A stretch of 9,800 nucleotides of DNA from Gemmatimonadota bacterium (GCA_009845645.1 VXZF01000093.1:1-9800); one strand, 5' to 3'; shown: positions 1 to 6,730, numbered from the stretch's first letter. Notes: generated from the sequence alone by a model not told the origin. Numbers and translations are program-made.

Positions 1-104
1 GCGGCGACGAATTCGATCGGATCTATCCCGGCTTTGTCGCCCGCAGCGCCGATCCAGAGCGGGTGACGAGTTGGGAAGAGTGGCGGGATCGCCCCCGCGG
101 GTGA
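1..104 (+). CDS. 3' end of an unidentified protein-coding gene (partial)
   Basis: The frame beginning at base 3 is open from the left edge to a TGA at 102-104. It gives a 33-residue C-terminal tail with natural-looking composition, including GDEFDRIYPGF and the acidic/aromatic end TSWEEWRDRPRG. Its G/C-rich third codon positions match the resident genes, which is why this frame was chosen over the other two. It ends 39 bases before the next gene on the same strand, so the two could share a transcript. The family cannot be recognised from so short a tail and no function is assigned. A chance open frame remains possible. Confidence 0.5.
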   Translation, partial: GDEFDRIYPGFVARSADPERVTSWEEWRDRPRG

Positions 105-143
105 GCCTTCCTCTACACTCTCATCACCAGAAGGGATATCACC

Positions 144-1034
144 ATGTTCGTCGTCCGTGTATTAGCATCAATCGTCTTCGTCTTCTTCCCCCTCTCTGCT
201 ACAGCCCAGATGACCCTTTCTCCCGACGATTTACGCCTATCCTTGGGCATGAGTTGGGAACAAGAAATCGCCACAGTACTTAGCAGCCTGGAGGACTCTG
301 GCTTCGACATCGGCTCTGCCGGTGCCGATCAGTCCTCGGATCTCACCGGCTCCATCTCCAACAGTATGCTTGCCTTTGTCCGCAGTTCGGTCATCCCGCT
401 GGAGCAGACCCCCGACGCCGCTAGCTTCTCCGACGCCGATTACGCCGTCTATAACATTGCTACTGTGCCCAATGGCACGGGTGGAACAGACGAGATTGAG
501 ACGTATCACTATTTCCAGCGTAGTCCTGTGGGCGATGTCCTCATCGGTGCCGAAGGACCGGCCGGCCAAGTAGCCTTCCCGCTTGTCGATATGGGAACTC
601 CTTGGCCGCTAGAATTTGGCAAAAGCTGGGCCGTTGAAAACTTCTCTTTGGACCAGACCATACCACCCGGGGTGACAAGCTCTGGACTGTACGACTATCA
701 ATACGCGGTTGATGCTTGGGGCGAGATTCGGCTACCGGCGGGCACCTTCGATTGCCTGCGCGTCCACCAGACTGGCACCGGCGTCATTACCTTCACGGGC
801 AACGATCAACTCGCGTCTCTGGGTGAAATGACAGCCGAGATAGACGCCTATGGTTGGTACGCCCGTGGGATTGGGGCCGTCGCCATGGTGGTAGAGACGA
901 AGCAGACTTTCGCCAGCGGCAACATCCCGCCGACTACGGCCACCCAAATCGCTCGCCTCACCGAAATATCTATCCCGGCCACCGCGATAGCTGTCGAGAG
1001 TTGGGGAGCACTCAAGCAGAAGTTTGCCGAATAG
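144..1034 (+). CDS. secreted protein of unknown function
   Basis: This 296-residue protein begins with a clear Sec signal peptide: a short basic start (MFVVR), a hydrophobic core over about residues 6-17, and a likely signal peptidase I site after ATA-Q (about residue 21). The mature part is soluble, with no further membrane segment, and is rich in Thr, Ser, Gly and Asp. Around residues 195-210 it carries GEIRLPAGTFDCLRVHQTGT. That pattern recalls secreted proteins of the DUF3108 type, where a 'polished from G-T-F' strand pair occurs, but this is only a resemblance. The ATG at 144 is preceded by AGAAGGGA, a good ribosome-binding site. The gene converges on the vapC end, with only 9 bases between the two stops and no obvious hairpin terminator. 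Exported localisation is well supported; the function is unknown. Confidence 0.8.
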   Translation: MFVVRVLASIVFVFFPLSATAQMTLSPDDLRLSLGMSWEQEIATVLSSLEDSGFDIGSAGADQSSDLTGSISNSMLAFVRSSVIPLEQTPDAASFSDADYAVYNIATVPNGTGGTDEIETYHYFQRSPVGDVLIGAEGPAGQVAFPLVDMGTPWPLEFGKSWAVENFSLDQTIPPGVTSSGLYDYQYAVDAWGEIRLPAGTFDCLRVHQTGTGVITFTGNDQLASLGEMTAEIDAYGWYARGIGAVAMVVETKQTFASGNIPPTTATQIARLTEISIPATAIAVESWGALKQKFAE

Positions 1035-1043
1035 ACTGATTTA

Positions 1044-1442
1044 CTATTTCCACTTTGTTTGCACGTGTGGATAAGCGCGCAGCCGTTGGTCGGCACTGAT
1101 CAGCACCAGGCTGTTCACTCGCGCTGTGGCGACGATCATTTGGTCGGCTGGGTCTTTGTGGAAGGGTGCAGGCAAATGCGCCGATTCGAGGGCTATATCC
1201 ACCGAAAGGGGGAGAAGCTCTATAAACGGGGCTTGGGTGGCGTGCGCTACCCACTGGCGCACAGGCATAGATAAATGCAAAAGTCCCTTGGACGCTTTTT
1301 TTGCCACTTCCCAAGGGCTGATCGCCGCTAACCCAAAGGGCAGGTGATCCGACTCCAGCAGCATCGCCCTTATTGGGTCGGGCAATTTTTCCGGTGCCTC
1401 TAAAGCCCAGATCCACGCATTGGTGTCGAGCAAGTACTTCAC
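1044..1442 (-). CDS. vapC: VapC-family PIN-domain ribonuclease toxin
   Basis: This 132-residue PIN-domain protein is the toxin of a type II toxin-antitoxin pair. VapC-type PIN proteins are metal-dependent RNases that cleave tRNA or rRNA when freed from antitoxin. The acidic site residues are all present: D6 in YLLDTNAWIW, E45 in ISPWEVA, D97/D100 in KDPADQMIVATA, and D118 in ISADQRL. The length is typical. The start chosen is GTG at 1442-1440, because it overlaps the antitoxin stop as GTGA and puts the conserved YLLDTN at residues 3-8. A TTG at 1457 would add five residues and is less likely. It is co-transcribed and probably translationally coupled with the upstream antitoxin. Nothing in the reading frame suggests inactivation. 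The cellular RNA target cannot be read from sequence. Confidence 0.9.
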   Translation of the reverse strand: MKYLLDTNAWIWALEAPEKLPDPIRAMLLESDHLPFGLAAISPWEVAKKASKGLLHLSMPVRQWVAHATQAPFIELLPLSVDIALESAHLPAPFHKDPADQMIVATARVNSLVLISADQRLRAYPHVQTKWK

Positions 1443-1678
1443 TGGCAGGCTTCCCAATCATCCTCGCCAAGAGGCTCATCCCAACCGGGCTGGTACGCGA
1501 CCGTACCTCGGAGCGAGCCGAAGAAGGATTGGGGGTCGGGTTTAGTCTCTGGTTCAGGGGGGACGATGCGCGCTACGACCTTGCCGCGATTGGTCAACTC
1601 CACGGTTTGGTATTTGGTGCCGACTTCACGGACGACTTGGGTGCATTTAGCTTTGAACTCGCTGATGGGCATCTGCAT
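1439..1678 (-). CDS. Phd/YefM-like antitoxin of the VapC pair
   Basis: This 79-residue protein has the Phd/YefM pattern: MPISEFKAKCTQVVREV (residues 3-19) forms the N-terminal strand-helix, followed by VELTNRGKVVARIVPP (about 26-41). That part dimerises and binds operator DNA. The acidic tail ending GEDDWEACQ is the likely toxin-neutralising segment. Proteins of this type bind and inhibit the partner PIN RNase and repress their own promoter, more strongly in complex with toxin. The ATG is preceded on the - strand by AGGAG at about 9 bases spacing. Its stop overlaps the vapC start by 4 bases. The promoter and a perfect 14-bp palindrome lie directly upstream. The family call rests on pattern recognition; other VapB-type antitoxin folds are less likely. 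Confidence 0.87.
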   Translation of the reverse strand: MQMPISEFKAKCTQVVREVGTKYQTVELTNRGKVVARIVPPEPETKPDPQSFFGSLRGTVAYQPGWDEPLGEDDWEACQ

Positions 1679-1690
1679 GGTCTCAACTCC

Positions 1691-1720
1691 TGACTATATA
1701 GTCATTTTATATGACCATAT
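1691..1720 (-). promoter_or_regulatory. candidate antitoxin/toxin operator: overlapping palindromes
   Basis: Three short inverted repeats lie between the antitoxin ATG and its predicted -10 box. TGACTATATAGTCA (1691-1704) is a perfect 14-bp palindrome. GTCAT-N5-ATGAC covers 1701-1715, and ATATG-N2-CATAT covers 1709-1720. They fall on and just after the expected transcription start (about 1710). This fits autorepression by the antitoxin or toxin-antitoxin complex, as is known for Phd/YefM and VapB systems. Binding is inferred. Confidence 0.6.
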
Positions 1721-1745
1721 TAAACCATACGCCCCTTCTTGTCAA
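1717..1745 (-). promoter_or_regulatory. sigma70-type promoter of the vapBC-like operon
   Basis: On the - strand a perfect -35 hexamer TTGACA (1745-1740) is followed after exactly 17 bases by TAATAT (1722-1717), which matches the -10 consensus at four of six positions. Transcription would start near 1710, about 30 bases before the antitoxin ATG, and would cross the candidate operator. Confidence 0.65.
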
Positions 1746-1783
1746 TGAAACTGTACTTAGTCAGAAGAGTGGATTCAGCCCCG

Positions 1784-3064
1784 CTATATCACAGCCGGCC
1801 GCGGCCCGCCCGTCGCCCAATCCAACAGCTCGACGGTGTGGACGACCGGCACCTCGGCGCGGGCGGCGATTTGTTCCATGCAGCCGATGTTGCCCGCCGC
1901 CACGATCTGCGGCGCAACGCTGGCGATGTGCTCTACTTTGCGCGCTTGTAGCTGTTGCGCCAAGTCGGGGCGCAGCATGTTGTACGTGCCCGCGCTGCCG
2001 CAGCAGATATGACCCTCGGGTACCTCGACGACCTCAAAGCCCGCGGCCTGCAGCAGTTGCCTCGGTGGATCGGTGACGTGCTGGCCGTGTTGGAGCGAAC
2101 AGGCGTCGTGATACGCCACCTTCAGAACTGGCGCGTGGTTGGCCTCGCCCAACCCCAATTGCGCCACCACCTCAGAAACGTCCCGCACCCGCTCCACCAC
2201 CGCCTTGGCCTTGTCGGCCCACTGCGGATCGTGGCGGAAGATGTGGTCGTATTCTTTGATGGCCGTGCCGCACCCCGAGGTGTTGAGTACGATCGCGTCC
2301 AAGCCCGCTTCCAGTTCGCGATGCCAAATCTCAATAGTGTGCTGCATTAGCTTGAGGCTGCGCTTGCGCTCGCCCATGTGGAAAGTCAGCGCGCCGCAAC
2401 AGCCCATATCCGGCGGAATGACCACCTCGGCCCCCAACCGAGTCAGCAGCCGCACGGTCGCGTCGTTGATCTGCGGCCCCAACACCTGTTGGACGCATCC
2501 GGTGAGCAGGGCTACGCGCAGCCGACGCGTGCCCTCGGCTGGCACGACTCCGGGCCGGGCTACAGCAGCCGGTCGCGGCAATCGCTTGGGTGCCATAGCT
2601 AACAGGGGCCGCATGACGCGAGGCATCAGGAAGGAGAACGCGCGGCCCACGCCAGACATTTTGAGCGCCAAGCGCGTGCGGCCGGGGTAGGGCAGCATCC
2701 GCGTCAGCAGGGCGCGCAGCAGGCGGTCCATCAATGGCCGCTTGACGAGCTGGTCTAGCCGTGGTCGGGCCGTCTCCAAGAGGAGCGAATAATCCACGCC
2801 GCTCGGGCAGGTGGTCTCGCACGCGAGGCAGCCGAGGCAGTTGTCGATGTGCTCTACCGTTTGGCGGGTCGGGGGGACGTCCTCTTCGAGGATGTTTTTG
2901 ATGAGGTAAATGCGCCCGCGCGGCCCTTCGAGTTCGTTGCCGGTGAGCAGGTAGGTGGGGCAGGTGGCATTGCAAAAGCCGCAGTGGACGCAGGCGCGCA
3001 AGACCTTTTCGGAGGCTTCGACTTCTGGGTCTTGGAGCAGATGGGGGGGAATTGCCGTCCGCAT
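1784..3064 (-). CDS. glcF: glycolate oxidase iron-sulfur subunit
   Basis: This 426-residue protein is full length for GlcF, the electron-transfer subunit of glycolate oxidase (GlcDEF), which oxidises glycolate to glyoxylate at the inner face of the membrane. Two 4Fe-4S motifs are intact: C25-x2-C28-x2-C31-x3-C35-P and C76-x2-C79-x2-C82-x3-C86-P. Two cysteine-rich CCG domains follow: C190 with C222-C223-G and C265, then C322 with C354-C355-G and a later GNIGC. There is no membrane segment. The ATG lies 3 bases after the stop of the deoxyribosyltransferase-like gene, so the two form an operon. The ribosome-binding site is weak, so coupling to the upstream stop is likely. The partner subunits GlcD and GlcE are not in the window, whereas in many genomes they sit directly upstream. 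A related Fe-S partner of another FAD-linked 2-hydroxyacid dehydrogenase is possible. Confidence 0.92.
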   Translation of the reverse strand: MRTAIPPHLLQDPEVEASEKVLRACVHCGFCNATCPTYLLTGNELEGPRGRIYLIKNILEEDVPPTRQTVEHIDNCLGCLACETTCPSGVDYSLLLETARPRLDQLVKRPLMDRLLRALLTRMLPYPGRTRLALKMSGVGRAFSFLMPRVMRPLLAMAPKRLPRPAAVARPGVVPAEGTRRLRVALLTGCVQQVLGPQINDATVRLLTRLGAEVVIPPDMGCCGALTFHMGERKRSLKLMQHTIEIWHRELEAGLDAIVLNTSGCGTAIKEYDHIFRHDPQWADKAKAVVERVRDVSEVVAQLGLGEANHAPVLKVAYHDACSLQHGQHVTDPPRQLLQAAGFEVVEVPEGHICCGSAGTYNMLRPDLAQQLQARKVEHIASVAPQIVAAGNIGCMEQIAARAEVPVVHTVELLDWATGGPRPAVI

Positions 3065-3067
3065 AGG

Positions 3068-3538
3068 TCAACTCAGTTCGTCCCGCAGCCAGCGCGCCAG
3101 GGCCTTGTCGGGCGCGCTGATTTCCGCGAGCGATGTGTAGTAGTAGGCTTCCCAACCGTCTTCTGGCAGGCCGGTGAACAGCATCAGGTTCAGGGGGTAG
3201 TTCTCGGAATCCGTGCAGCGGCGGAAGTCGTCGCGGAATAGAAAGGTAGGCTTGCTGAGGGCAATGGCCGCCCCCAACTCGACCATCACCCCTTCGTCCG
3301 GCGGCGTCCCGTTGACAATGGCGAAGATCGCGTCGGCCTCGACCACGTCGCGCAAGTCAGCTTGGCCGACTTGGTAGGCCCAGCCCGGCGCGGAAAAATC
3401 GACTTGGTTGTTGCGGGCAAAAGGCTCCCAGACCTCAACTCCCAATGCCTCTAAGGTAGAGACGAACTGGGGCAGAAGCCGCTCCTTCCATTGGGCCGAG
3501 AATCCATACGGGCTGGCGAGATAGAGAGTCTTTTTCAT
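3068..3538 (-). CDS. nucleoside 2-deoxyribosyltransferase-like protein
   Basis: This 156-residue protein matches the small nucleoside 2-deoxyribosyltransferase family, which moves 2'-deoxyribose between nucleobases in nucleoside salvage. The N-terminal strand and loop are LYLASPYGFS (residues 5-14). The active-site region holds ADLRDVVEADAIFAIVNG and DEGVMVELGAAIALSKP (81-97). D81 and E87 have the 6-residue spacing of the substrate-binding Asp and nucleophilic Glu of the Lactobacillus enzyme (D92/E98), and D61 fits its D72. The length is normal. The ATG is preceded by GGAG at a proper distance. It is the first gene of a - strand operon with glcF, which is not an obvious functional partner, and it is divergent from murB. 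Related nucleoside hydrolases share the fold, so the exact reaction is uncertain. Confidence 0.82.
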   Translation of the reverse strand: MKKTLYLASPYGFSAQWKERLLPQFVSTLEALGVEVWEPFARNNQVDFSAPGWAYQVGQADLRDVVEADAIFAIVNGTPPDEGVMVELGAAIALSKPTFLFRDDFRRCTDSENYPLNLMLFTGLPEDGWEAYYYTSLAEISAPDKALARWLRDELS

Positions 3539-3632
3539 TCTGCGCTCCGGCGTTGTGCATTATACGCCCTATATTCTGTCTATATTCAGTACAACGCAAA
3601 TACTCAGTACATGCAAAACGAGGCGTCACTTC
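3539..3632. promoter_or_regulatory. divergent intergenic control region between the deoxyribosyltransferase-like gene and murB
   Basis: These 94 bases must hold the promoters of both divergent transcripts and are AT-richer than their flanks. On the + strand two -10-like hexamers TATATT occur (3570-3575 and 3581-3586) without a good -35 partner. The octamer TCAGTACA occurs twice (3586-3593 and 3604-3611), 18 bases apart, which may be a regulator site. On the - strand GGAG serves the deoxyribosyltransferase-like gene. No promoter can be named with confidence. Confidence 0.35.
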
Positions 3633-4667
3633 ATGGAAAAGCCGTTCTGCATCCTCCGCGAGAACGTCCCACTCGCTCCGCTCACCACCATGGGCCTCGG
3701 CGGTCCTGCGCGCTACTTGGCCGAGTGTACCTCCCTAGACGAGATGCGCGCCTGCTTGACGTGGGCGGCAGCTGAGGGCCTACCCGTGCAAGTGCTCGGC
3801 GGCGGCAGCAACGTGCTCTTTGCCGATGCGGGATACAGTGGTTTGGTGCTCAAAGTGGGACTCAGCGGCGTGGTGTTTGATGGCGAGACTGTCCAGGTAG
3901 CGGCTGGCGAGGATTGGGATGAATTTGTGCAGTGCTGCGTGGAGCGCGGCTTGGCTGGCGTGGAGTGTCTGTCGGGTATCCCCGGGTCGGTGGGGGCGAC
4001 GCCCATCCAAAACGTGGGCGCGTATGGCCAAGAAGTAAAAGACACCATTGTGGAAGTGCGGGCGCTCGACCGGCAGACTTTGGAGGAAATCGCGTTTGCC
4101 CCCGCTGAATGCGGCTTTGCCTACCGCCAGAGCCGCTTTAAGGGAGCCGACCGCGACCGCTTCATTGTGACCTCGGTGACGTATCGCTTGGATGATAGTG
4201 GCCAGCCGCAAATCCGCTATCCAGAGCTGCGCCGGCAGGTGGATGACGACCGACCGACCTTGACTACTGTGCGCGACGCTGTGCTGGCGCTCCGCCGCAG
4301 CAAGTCCATGGTCATCGACCCGCAAGATCCCAACTCCCACTCCGTCGGCTCCTTCTTCTTGAATCCAGTCATTGACGCGGAGGCCTTTGCAGCATTAAAG
4401 GATCGCTACCCCAATGTCCCGAGCTTTCCCGATTCGGCTGGCGTCAAGGTGCCGGCCGCTTGGCTCGTCGAGCAGGCGGGATTTCACAAGGGGCTGCGAA
4501 GGGGCGACGTTGGCATCTCAGAGCGACACGCGTTGGCCTTAGTCAATCGCGGTGGGACGACTCGCGAAGTCCTCGCTTTGGCGGGTGAGATTCGGGAGGG
4601 GGTGGAGCAGACCTTTGGGATTCGGTTGGAGCGAGAGCCGGTGTTGGTGGAGGAGGGGGAGGGATGA
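3633..4667 (+). CDS. murB: UDP-N-acetylenolpyruvoylglucosamine reductase
   Basis: This 344-residue cytoplasmic flavoenzyme makes UDP-N-acetylmuramic acid from the enolpyruvyl precursor using NADPH, the second committed step of peptidoglycan synthesis. The FAD-binding part shows TTMGLGGPARYL (18-29), LGGGSNVLFAD (55-65) and SGIPGSVGATPIQNVGAYG (114-132). YRQSRFK (164-170) is the substrate-binding Tyr segment. SVGSFFLNP (237-245) carries the catalytic proton-donor Ser (S240). KVPAAWLVEQAGF and a near-terminal Glu in RLEREPVLV complete the active site, so all key residues are present. The start at 3633 is preferred because MEKPFCILREN leads straight into the domain. The frame is open upstream to 3555, but those 26 codons look like untranslated promoter DNA. 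The stop overlaps the next start as ATGA. Presence of murB shows the host makes a peptidoglycan wall. Confidence 0.95.
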   Translation: MEKPFCILRENVPLAPLTTMGLGGPARYLAECTSLDEMRACLTWAAAEGLPVQVLGGGSNVLFADAGYSGLVLKVGLSGVVFDGETVQVAAGEDWDEFVQCCVERGLAGVECLSGIPGSVGATPIQNVGAYGQEVKDTIVEVRALDRQTLEEIAFAPAECGFAYRQSRFKGADRDRFIVTSVTYRLDDSGQPQIRYPELRRQVDDDRPTLTTVRDAVLALRRSKSMVIDPQDPNSHSVGSFFLNPVIDAEAFAALKDRYPNVPSFPDSAGVKVPAAWLVEQAGFHKGLRRGDVGISERHALALVNRGGTTREVLALAGEIREGVEQTFGIRLEREPVLVEEGEG

Positions 4668-5281
4668 GCGAGGCTGCTGCTCGGCATAAAATCGACCAGT
4701 TGCTCGAAAACGCTGGGTGGCGGTTCTTCGACGACGACAATGGACCGGCCAATATCCGCTTGGAGGCGCACGTCGCTCTCAAGCACGACGACCTCGACAG
4801 CTTAGGAGATAATTTTGAGCGTTCCGGTCGAGGATTTGTCGATTTCCTACTCATCGACGACCGAGGATTCCCGTTGGTCGTGTTGGAAGCCAAGTCCGAG
4901 GACAAAAATCCACTGGTCGGCAAGGAGCAGGCCCGACGCTACGCCCGCTCGCTGAACTGCCGCTTCGTCATCCTCTCCAACGGCAATCTGCACTACTTCT
5001 GGGATCTAGAGCGCGGCAATCCGCATATCATTACGGCGTTCCCATCGCCGGACTCGGTGAAGGGGTACAAACAGGTCGCGCCCAATCCGCAGCGCCTGAT
5101 TGATGAACGGGTTTGCGACGACTACATAGTCCTCACGCAGCGGCCCAACTATGCAGCGGAGGCCGGGTGGCGCAACGAGGCCGAGCAGTCTCTCGTCGCT
5201 GCCAACCGGGAGTTGGTTAAGCGGATGGAGAGGAGGATTCGGGTGGCGATTGGGCGAGTGTGGGGCGAGGCCGATAGATAA
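4664..5281 (+). CDS. N-terminal nuclease fragment of a type I restriction subunit (HsdR-like)
   Basis: This 205-residue protein matches only the N-terminal endonuclease domain of HsdR, the DNA-cleaving and translocating subunit of type I restriction enzymes. The PD-(D/E)XK site is present: D60 in GRGFVDFLLI, E75-A-K77 in VVLEAKS, and the HsdR-type Q89-x3-Y93 in EQARRYARSL. FVILSNGNLHYFWDLERG follows, also typical. Full-length HsdR runs to roughly 800-1100 residues with a DEAD-type helicase. Here the frame stops about where the helicase Q/Walker A region would begin, after RPNYAAEAGWRNEAEQ and a basic tail KRMERRIRV. No helicase remnant, hsdM or hsdS follows. The ATG overlaps the murB stop by 4 bases, with a purine-rich GGAGGGGGAGGG before it. 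It could be a dead fragment or a stand-alone nuclease kept by coupling to murB. Confidence 0.8.
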   Translation: MSEAAARHKIDQLLENAGWRFFDDDNGPANIRLEAHVALKHDDLDSLGDNFERSGRGFVDFLLIDDRGFPLVVLEAKSEDKNPLVGKEQARRYARSLNCRFVILSNGNLHYFWDLERGNPHIITAFPSPDSVKGYKQVAPNPQRLIDERVCDDYIVLTQRPNYAAEAGWRNEAEQSLVAANRELVKRMERRIRVAIGRVWGEADR

Positions 5282-5308
5282 GACAACTCTTTACACGGAG
5301 CTATTGTG

Positions 5309-6457
5309 ATGCCTATAGATAAGAATACCCTTGAGCAGCTACTTCATGAGGAGGAGGGTTCTGCTCTGGATTTTAAGCGTGATCAGTACCCATTTGAAGG
5401 TGTGGATGATAAAGATAAAAGTGAGTTGCTCAAGGACATCCTCGCGTTTGCTAATGCTTGGCGCAGGACAACTGCATACATACTGATCGGAGTGGATGAA
5501 GTCAAGGGCGGACGCAGTAAGATCGTTGGAGTAGGAAAGCACTTGGACGATGCCAAATTACATCAGTTTGTGAATTCGAAAACCCAACAACCTATCGAGT
5601 TCTCATACCAGCCATTTCTTACTGAAAATGTGGAAATTGGCGTGATTGAGATACCGATACAGGAGCGTCCTTTCTATTTAAAAAAGAAATTTGGTAAGCT
5701 TGACGACAATGTTGTCTATAAAAGGGACGGCAGCTCGACTGCTATTGCTACACCAGACGAGATTGCGAAAATGGGTGCCAAGCAGGATTCTGGCGGCACA
5801 CCTCAACTCGTTCTTGAATGGGCGGATATAGAAAAACGTGTCATTTTTCCTTCACCTCATACCGTAAAATCCTTATTTCTCAATCCACAACTCCCTGATA
5901 ACACATTTGATATATCTCACCCTTTGTATGGATCACTTATTGATAACCTCCATGATAATGGAAACTACTCTCAGGAGATTATTTTATATGCTTGGCAGAT
6001 GGCCTTTCTCAAATCTTTCGGCCTACGGCTGTTTAATGACAGTGGAGCAGTCGGGAAAAGGGTTCGCTTCGTCGGCTCAGTGATCAAAGACAGCGCAGTT
6101 ATCGTCCTAGATTGTACTGATCAACCAACGCGTCCATATCGCAACCGTATGTTTGGAATAACAGAATCTATAGCCCCAATTTCACAACAACTTCGGAGCA
6201 ATCCCGATCCCTGCGTACGAGAGCTTGATGACAAGTGGGAAATTACTATCGACTTCGGCGATGTTCGCCCTCGCGAAAAAATCTGGACGACCAGCTCGCT
6301 GTTCATCGGGTCAAGAAACGGAATCACAAGACTGGAGGGCGAGCTACAGGGCGACAACATATCGGAGCCGATTCCGTGCGTACTCGAAATTAGCTTTGAG
6401 GTGGAGCAAAGGCCAATGGAGAGGTCTGACGTCGACCCGTACTTGGATAATCAGTAA
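5309..6457 (+). CDS. AlbA_2/Schlafen-type domain protein with an unknown C-terminal half
   Basis: The first roughly 155 of 382 residues fit the AlbA_2 (Schlafen core) domain: EEEGSALDFKRD (14-25), SELLKDILAFANAWRRT (38-54), YILIGVDEV (57-65), then a strand-rich part ending DDNVVYKRDGSSTAIATPDE. Proteins with this domain bind or cut nucleic acid and are common in bacterial accessory and defence loci; here the role is inferred only. Residues about 165-382 contain FLKSFGLRLFNDSG and many beta-like stretches and match no family I can name. There is no signal peptide or membrane segment. The start is the ATG at 5309, with GGAG 8 bases upstream; a GTG one codon earlier is the alternative. The codons are clearly AT-richer than in murB or HsdR', which suggests transfer. 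A HicB-like antitoxin follows 9 bases later. Confidence 0.78.
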   Translation: MPIDKNTLEQLLHEEEGSALDFKRDQYPFEGVDDKDKSELLKDILAFANAWRRTTAYILIGVDEVKGGRSKIVGVGKHLDDAKLHQFVNSKTQQPIEFSYQPFLTENVEIGVIEIPIQERPFYLKKKFGKLDDNVVYKRDGSSTAIATPDEIAKMGAKQDSGGTPQLVLEWADIEKRVIFPSPHTVKSLFLNPQLPDNTFDISHPLYGSLIDNLHDNGNYSQEIILYAWQMAFLKSFGLRLFNDSGAVGKRVRFVGSVIKDSAVIVLDCTDQPTRPYRNRMFGITESIAPISQQLRSNPDPCVRELDDKWEITIDFGDVRPREKIWTTSSLFIGSRNGITRLEGELQGDNISEPIPCVLEISFEVEQRPMERSDVDPYLDNQ

Positions 6458-6466
6458 GAAGTCACG

Positions 6467-6658
6467 ATGACCAGACAGTGGATAGCAATTATCGAACGCG
6501 AGGGCGATGGCTATATTGCCCTCTGTCCTGAGTTGGACATCGCTAGTCAGGGTGCAACCGTGGCCGAGGCGCGGAAAAATTTGAATGAGGCATTGGAGTT
6601 GTTTTCTGAGACGGCTTCAGCCACCGAGATTGAGCATCGGCAGCACGAAGGGATGTAA
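6467..6658 (+). CDS. hicB: HicB-family antitoxin, probably 3'-truncated
   Basis: This 63-residue protein has the HicB (UPF0150) antitoxin fold: WIAIIEREGDGYIALCPELD (5-24), then IASQGATVAEARKNLNEALELF (25-46), the strand-strand-strand-helix core that binds and blocks the HicA mRNA interferase. Members of this short type normally continue some 10 residues further into a final beta strand before the hicA start. Here the frame ends early at EHRQHEGM. A scrap of hicA in another frame overlaps this end, so a deletion appears to have removed the hicB tail and the hicA start. It starts 9 bases after the AlbA_2 gene with no strong ribosome-binding site and could be translated by coupling. It is an orphan antitoxin; whether it still works is unknown. 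Confidence 0.82.
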   Translation: MTRQWIAIIEREGDGYIALCPELDIASQGATVAEARKNLNEALELFSETASATEIEHRQHEGM

Positions 6659-6711
6659 TCGGAATACTTGCGAATCACGGATTTACCGAGGCTCGGTGCA
6701 GGGTAATGTAA
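6646..6711 (+). pseudogene. remnant of a hicA toxin gene
   Basis: In the +1 frame relative to hicB, bases 6646-6711 encode RRDVIGILANHGFTEARCRVM and then stop. This reads like the first helix and strand of HicA, a small dsRNA-binding-fold mRNA interferase (family pattern roughly sGrdVi-x-iLa-x-hGF-x-evRqrGSH). The segment has no start codon, joins hicB directly, and lacks the GSH motif that carries the catalytic His. The toxin is therefore dead. The identity is based on remembered family pattern over about 17 residues. Confidence 0.6.
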
Positions 6712-6730
6712 TCATACAGGAGATAATGCT

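Noticed and set aside
1443..1457. TTG start for vapC at 1457
   Set aside because: GTG at 1442 gives the usual 4-base overlap with the antitoxin stop and places YLLDTN at residues 3-8, normal for VapC.
1012..1479. A 155-codon open frame on the - strand overlapping vapC
   Set aside because: It is a shadow frame: vapC in the other frame has all the PIN catalytic residues, and this one has no recognisable motif.
2331..3155. A 274-codon open frame on the - strand over glcF
   Set aside because: Its Arg/Pro/Ala-rich composition is typical of a shadow of a GC-rich gene; the glcF frame carries all cluster-binding cysteines.
3555..3632. An upstream start for murB adding 26 residues
   Set aside because: The extra residues (MHYTPYILSIF...) come from AT-rich promoter DNA and do not resemble MurB N-termini; ATG 3633 leads directly into the conserved domain.
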